Source: Clostridia bacterium (GTDB taxonomy: Bacteria; Bacillota; Clostridia; Oscillospirales; CAG-272). From it: a stretch of DNA of 6,945 nucleotides. This document shows positions 6,692-6,945 of this stretch, piece after piece. Numbering within the stretch: the stretch's first letter is position 1; the number at the start of each line of letters is the position of its first letter. The notes under the pieces are model-generated. The model saw only the letters and a list, made by a program, of their open reading frames with translations, did no database searches and was not told where the DNA came from. The translations under genes were made by a program, and so were the position numbers. The stretch is taken from NCBI GenBank assembly GCA_017382555.1, contig JAFOAB010000147.1:1-6945 (forward strand), written 5' to 3'.

Positions 6692-6717
6692 TACACCATT
6701 TTCACCTAAAATTGCAA
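6688..6717 (-). promoter_or_regulatory. Candidate vegetative (sigma-A type) promoter of pepT
   Basis: On the minus strand, TTGCAA (6717-6712; 4 of 6 consensus bases) is followed after 18 bases by TATCAT (6693-6688; 5 of 6). The expected transcription start is near 6681, giving a leader of about 25 bases that carries the pepT ribosome binding site. Confidence 0.5.
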
Positions 6718-6792
6718 GACAAATAACAAAAAGAGATGACAAAAATTGCGATAAAATGGGAATGTAAAAAAAGTCCGGACCGTAAAAAAGAG

Positions 6793-6826
6793 AAAAAAAC
6801 ATTGATAACACAATGGTTTCAATGTT
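6793..6826 (-). terminator. Possible minus-strand terminator hairpin
   Basis: AACATTGA (6798-6805) pairs with TCAATGTT (6819-6826), an 8-bp stem that can extend by AAC/GTT inside the loop. Read on the minus strand it is followed by seven T's (6799-6793). It could end a transcript entering from the right of the window. The stem is AT-rich and weak. Confidence 0.35.
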
Positions 6827-6848
6827 CTTAAAATGTTCATCTAAGGTA

Positions 6849-6875
6849 AGAAAAACTCAATTTTTGAGTTTTTCT
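6849..6875. terminator. Perfect 12-bp AT-rich hairpin, possible bidirectional terminator
   Basis: AGAAAAACTCAA (6849-6860) and TTGAGTTTTTCT (6864-6875) are perfectly complementary around a TTT loop. Each strand carries five T's within the 3' arm rather than after it, and on the plus strand a six-T run follows at 6887-6892. The direction of use is unclear because the right-hand gene is outside the window. Confidence 0.4.
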
Positions 6876-6905
6876 ATAAAATTCTCTTTTTTACTACGGG
6901 ACAAA

Positions 6906-6945
6906 ATCCACCCTCGACGTACGCCAGTACGCCTCACGGGTGGAT
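6906..6945. repeat. GC-rich hairpin at the window edge, possible dispersed intergenic repeat
   Basis: ATCCACCC (6906-6913) is complementary to GGGTGGAT (6938-6945), and inside it CGTAC (6918-6922) pairs with GTACG (6927-6931) around GCCA. GTACGCC is also directly repeated at 6919-6925 and 6927-6933. Its GC content contrasts sharply with the AT-rich block to its left. No poly-T follows on the minus strand beyond TTTT, so it is a poor terminator. The window ends exactly at the last paired base, so the element may continue. Confidence 0.4.

Larger units (their letters stand above)
6773..6902. repeat. Inverted-repeat-bounded structured block (possible small non-coding element)
   Basis: GTAAAAAAGAGAA at 6782-6794 is repeated perfectly in inverse at 6882-6894 (13 bp). 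Farther out, GTCC (6773-6776) and GGAC (6899-6902) are also complementary, so the ends resemble imperfect 21-22-base terminal inverted repeats. Between them lie two separate hairpins (6798-6826 and 6849-6875), giving a possible three-way-junction fold. No ORF or RNA family is recognised inside. It could be a MITE-like insertion, a small RNA or a cluster of terminators. Four A's follow the right end and an A-tract precedes the left end, which is too simple a sequence to count as a target duplication. Confidence 0.4.

Noticed and set aside
1..6945. CRISPR array, tRNA, rRNA, transposase or integrase
   Set aside because: No regularly spaced direct repeats, no tRNA-like fold or rRNA segment, and no reading frame with transposase or integrase motifs were seen.

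Overview
The window looks like a chromosomal segment from an anaerobic Clostridia-type member of the Bacillota, probably from a gut or rumen-like habitat. The evidence is a ferredoxin-dependent 2-oxoacid oxidoreductase subunit, strong AAGGAG-type ribosome binding sites, tight gene packing, a DUF421 (YetF-type) membrane protein and a secreted sialidase-like lipoprotein. The taxon is inferred from gene content and cannot be fixed from the sequence alone.

Left part, plus strand (1-2857): the 3' end of an operon. The last six codons of an upstream gene, probably the 2-oxoacid:ferredoxin oxidoreductase beta subunit, overlap the gamma subunit gene (korC-like) by one base. That gene overlaps an HTH-cupin regulator gene by one base, and a medium-chain-type AMP-forming acyl-CoA synthetase follows 16 bases later. 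A hairpin terminator closes the operon. The oxidoreductase interconverts 2-oxoacids and acyl-CoA with ferredoxin, and the synthetase makes acyl-CoA from a free acid. Together they could turn scavenged carboxylic acids into 2-oxoacids for amino acid synthesis, or run the other way. The metal-cupin regulator may sense a pathway compound.

Middle, plus strand (2881-3567): a DUF421 membrane protein that appears to start at a rare ATT codon behind a well-placed Shine-Dalgarno sequence. Its codon usage differs clearly from that of its neighbours. It meets the next gene tail to tail with four bases between the stops, and both stops lie in one small hairpin.

Right part, minus strand (6717 down to 3572): a candidate promoter with an overlapping palindrome drives pepT (tripeptide aminopeptidase). 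pepT is followed 36 bases later by a lipoprotein with a sialidase-like beta-propeller and a C-terminal CBM9/DOMON-like domain. Both fit nutrient scavenging: surface glycan processing and cytoplasmic tripeptide hydrolysis.

The last 290 bases (6656-6945) hold no gene that I can see. Besides the pepT promoter they contain a structured AT-rich block bounded by a 13-bp perfect inverted repeat and enclosing two hairpins, and then a GC-rich hairpin cut by or ending at the window edge. These look like terminators or a small non-coding repeat element and are the least explained part of the window.
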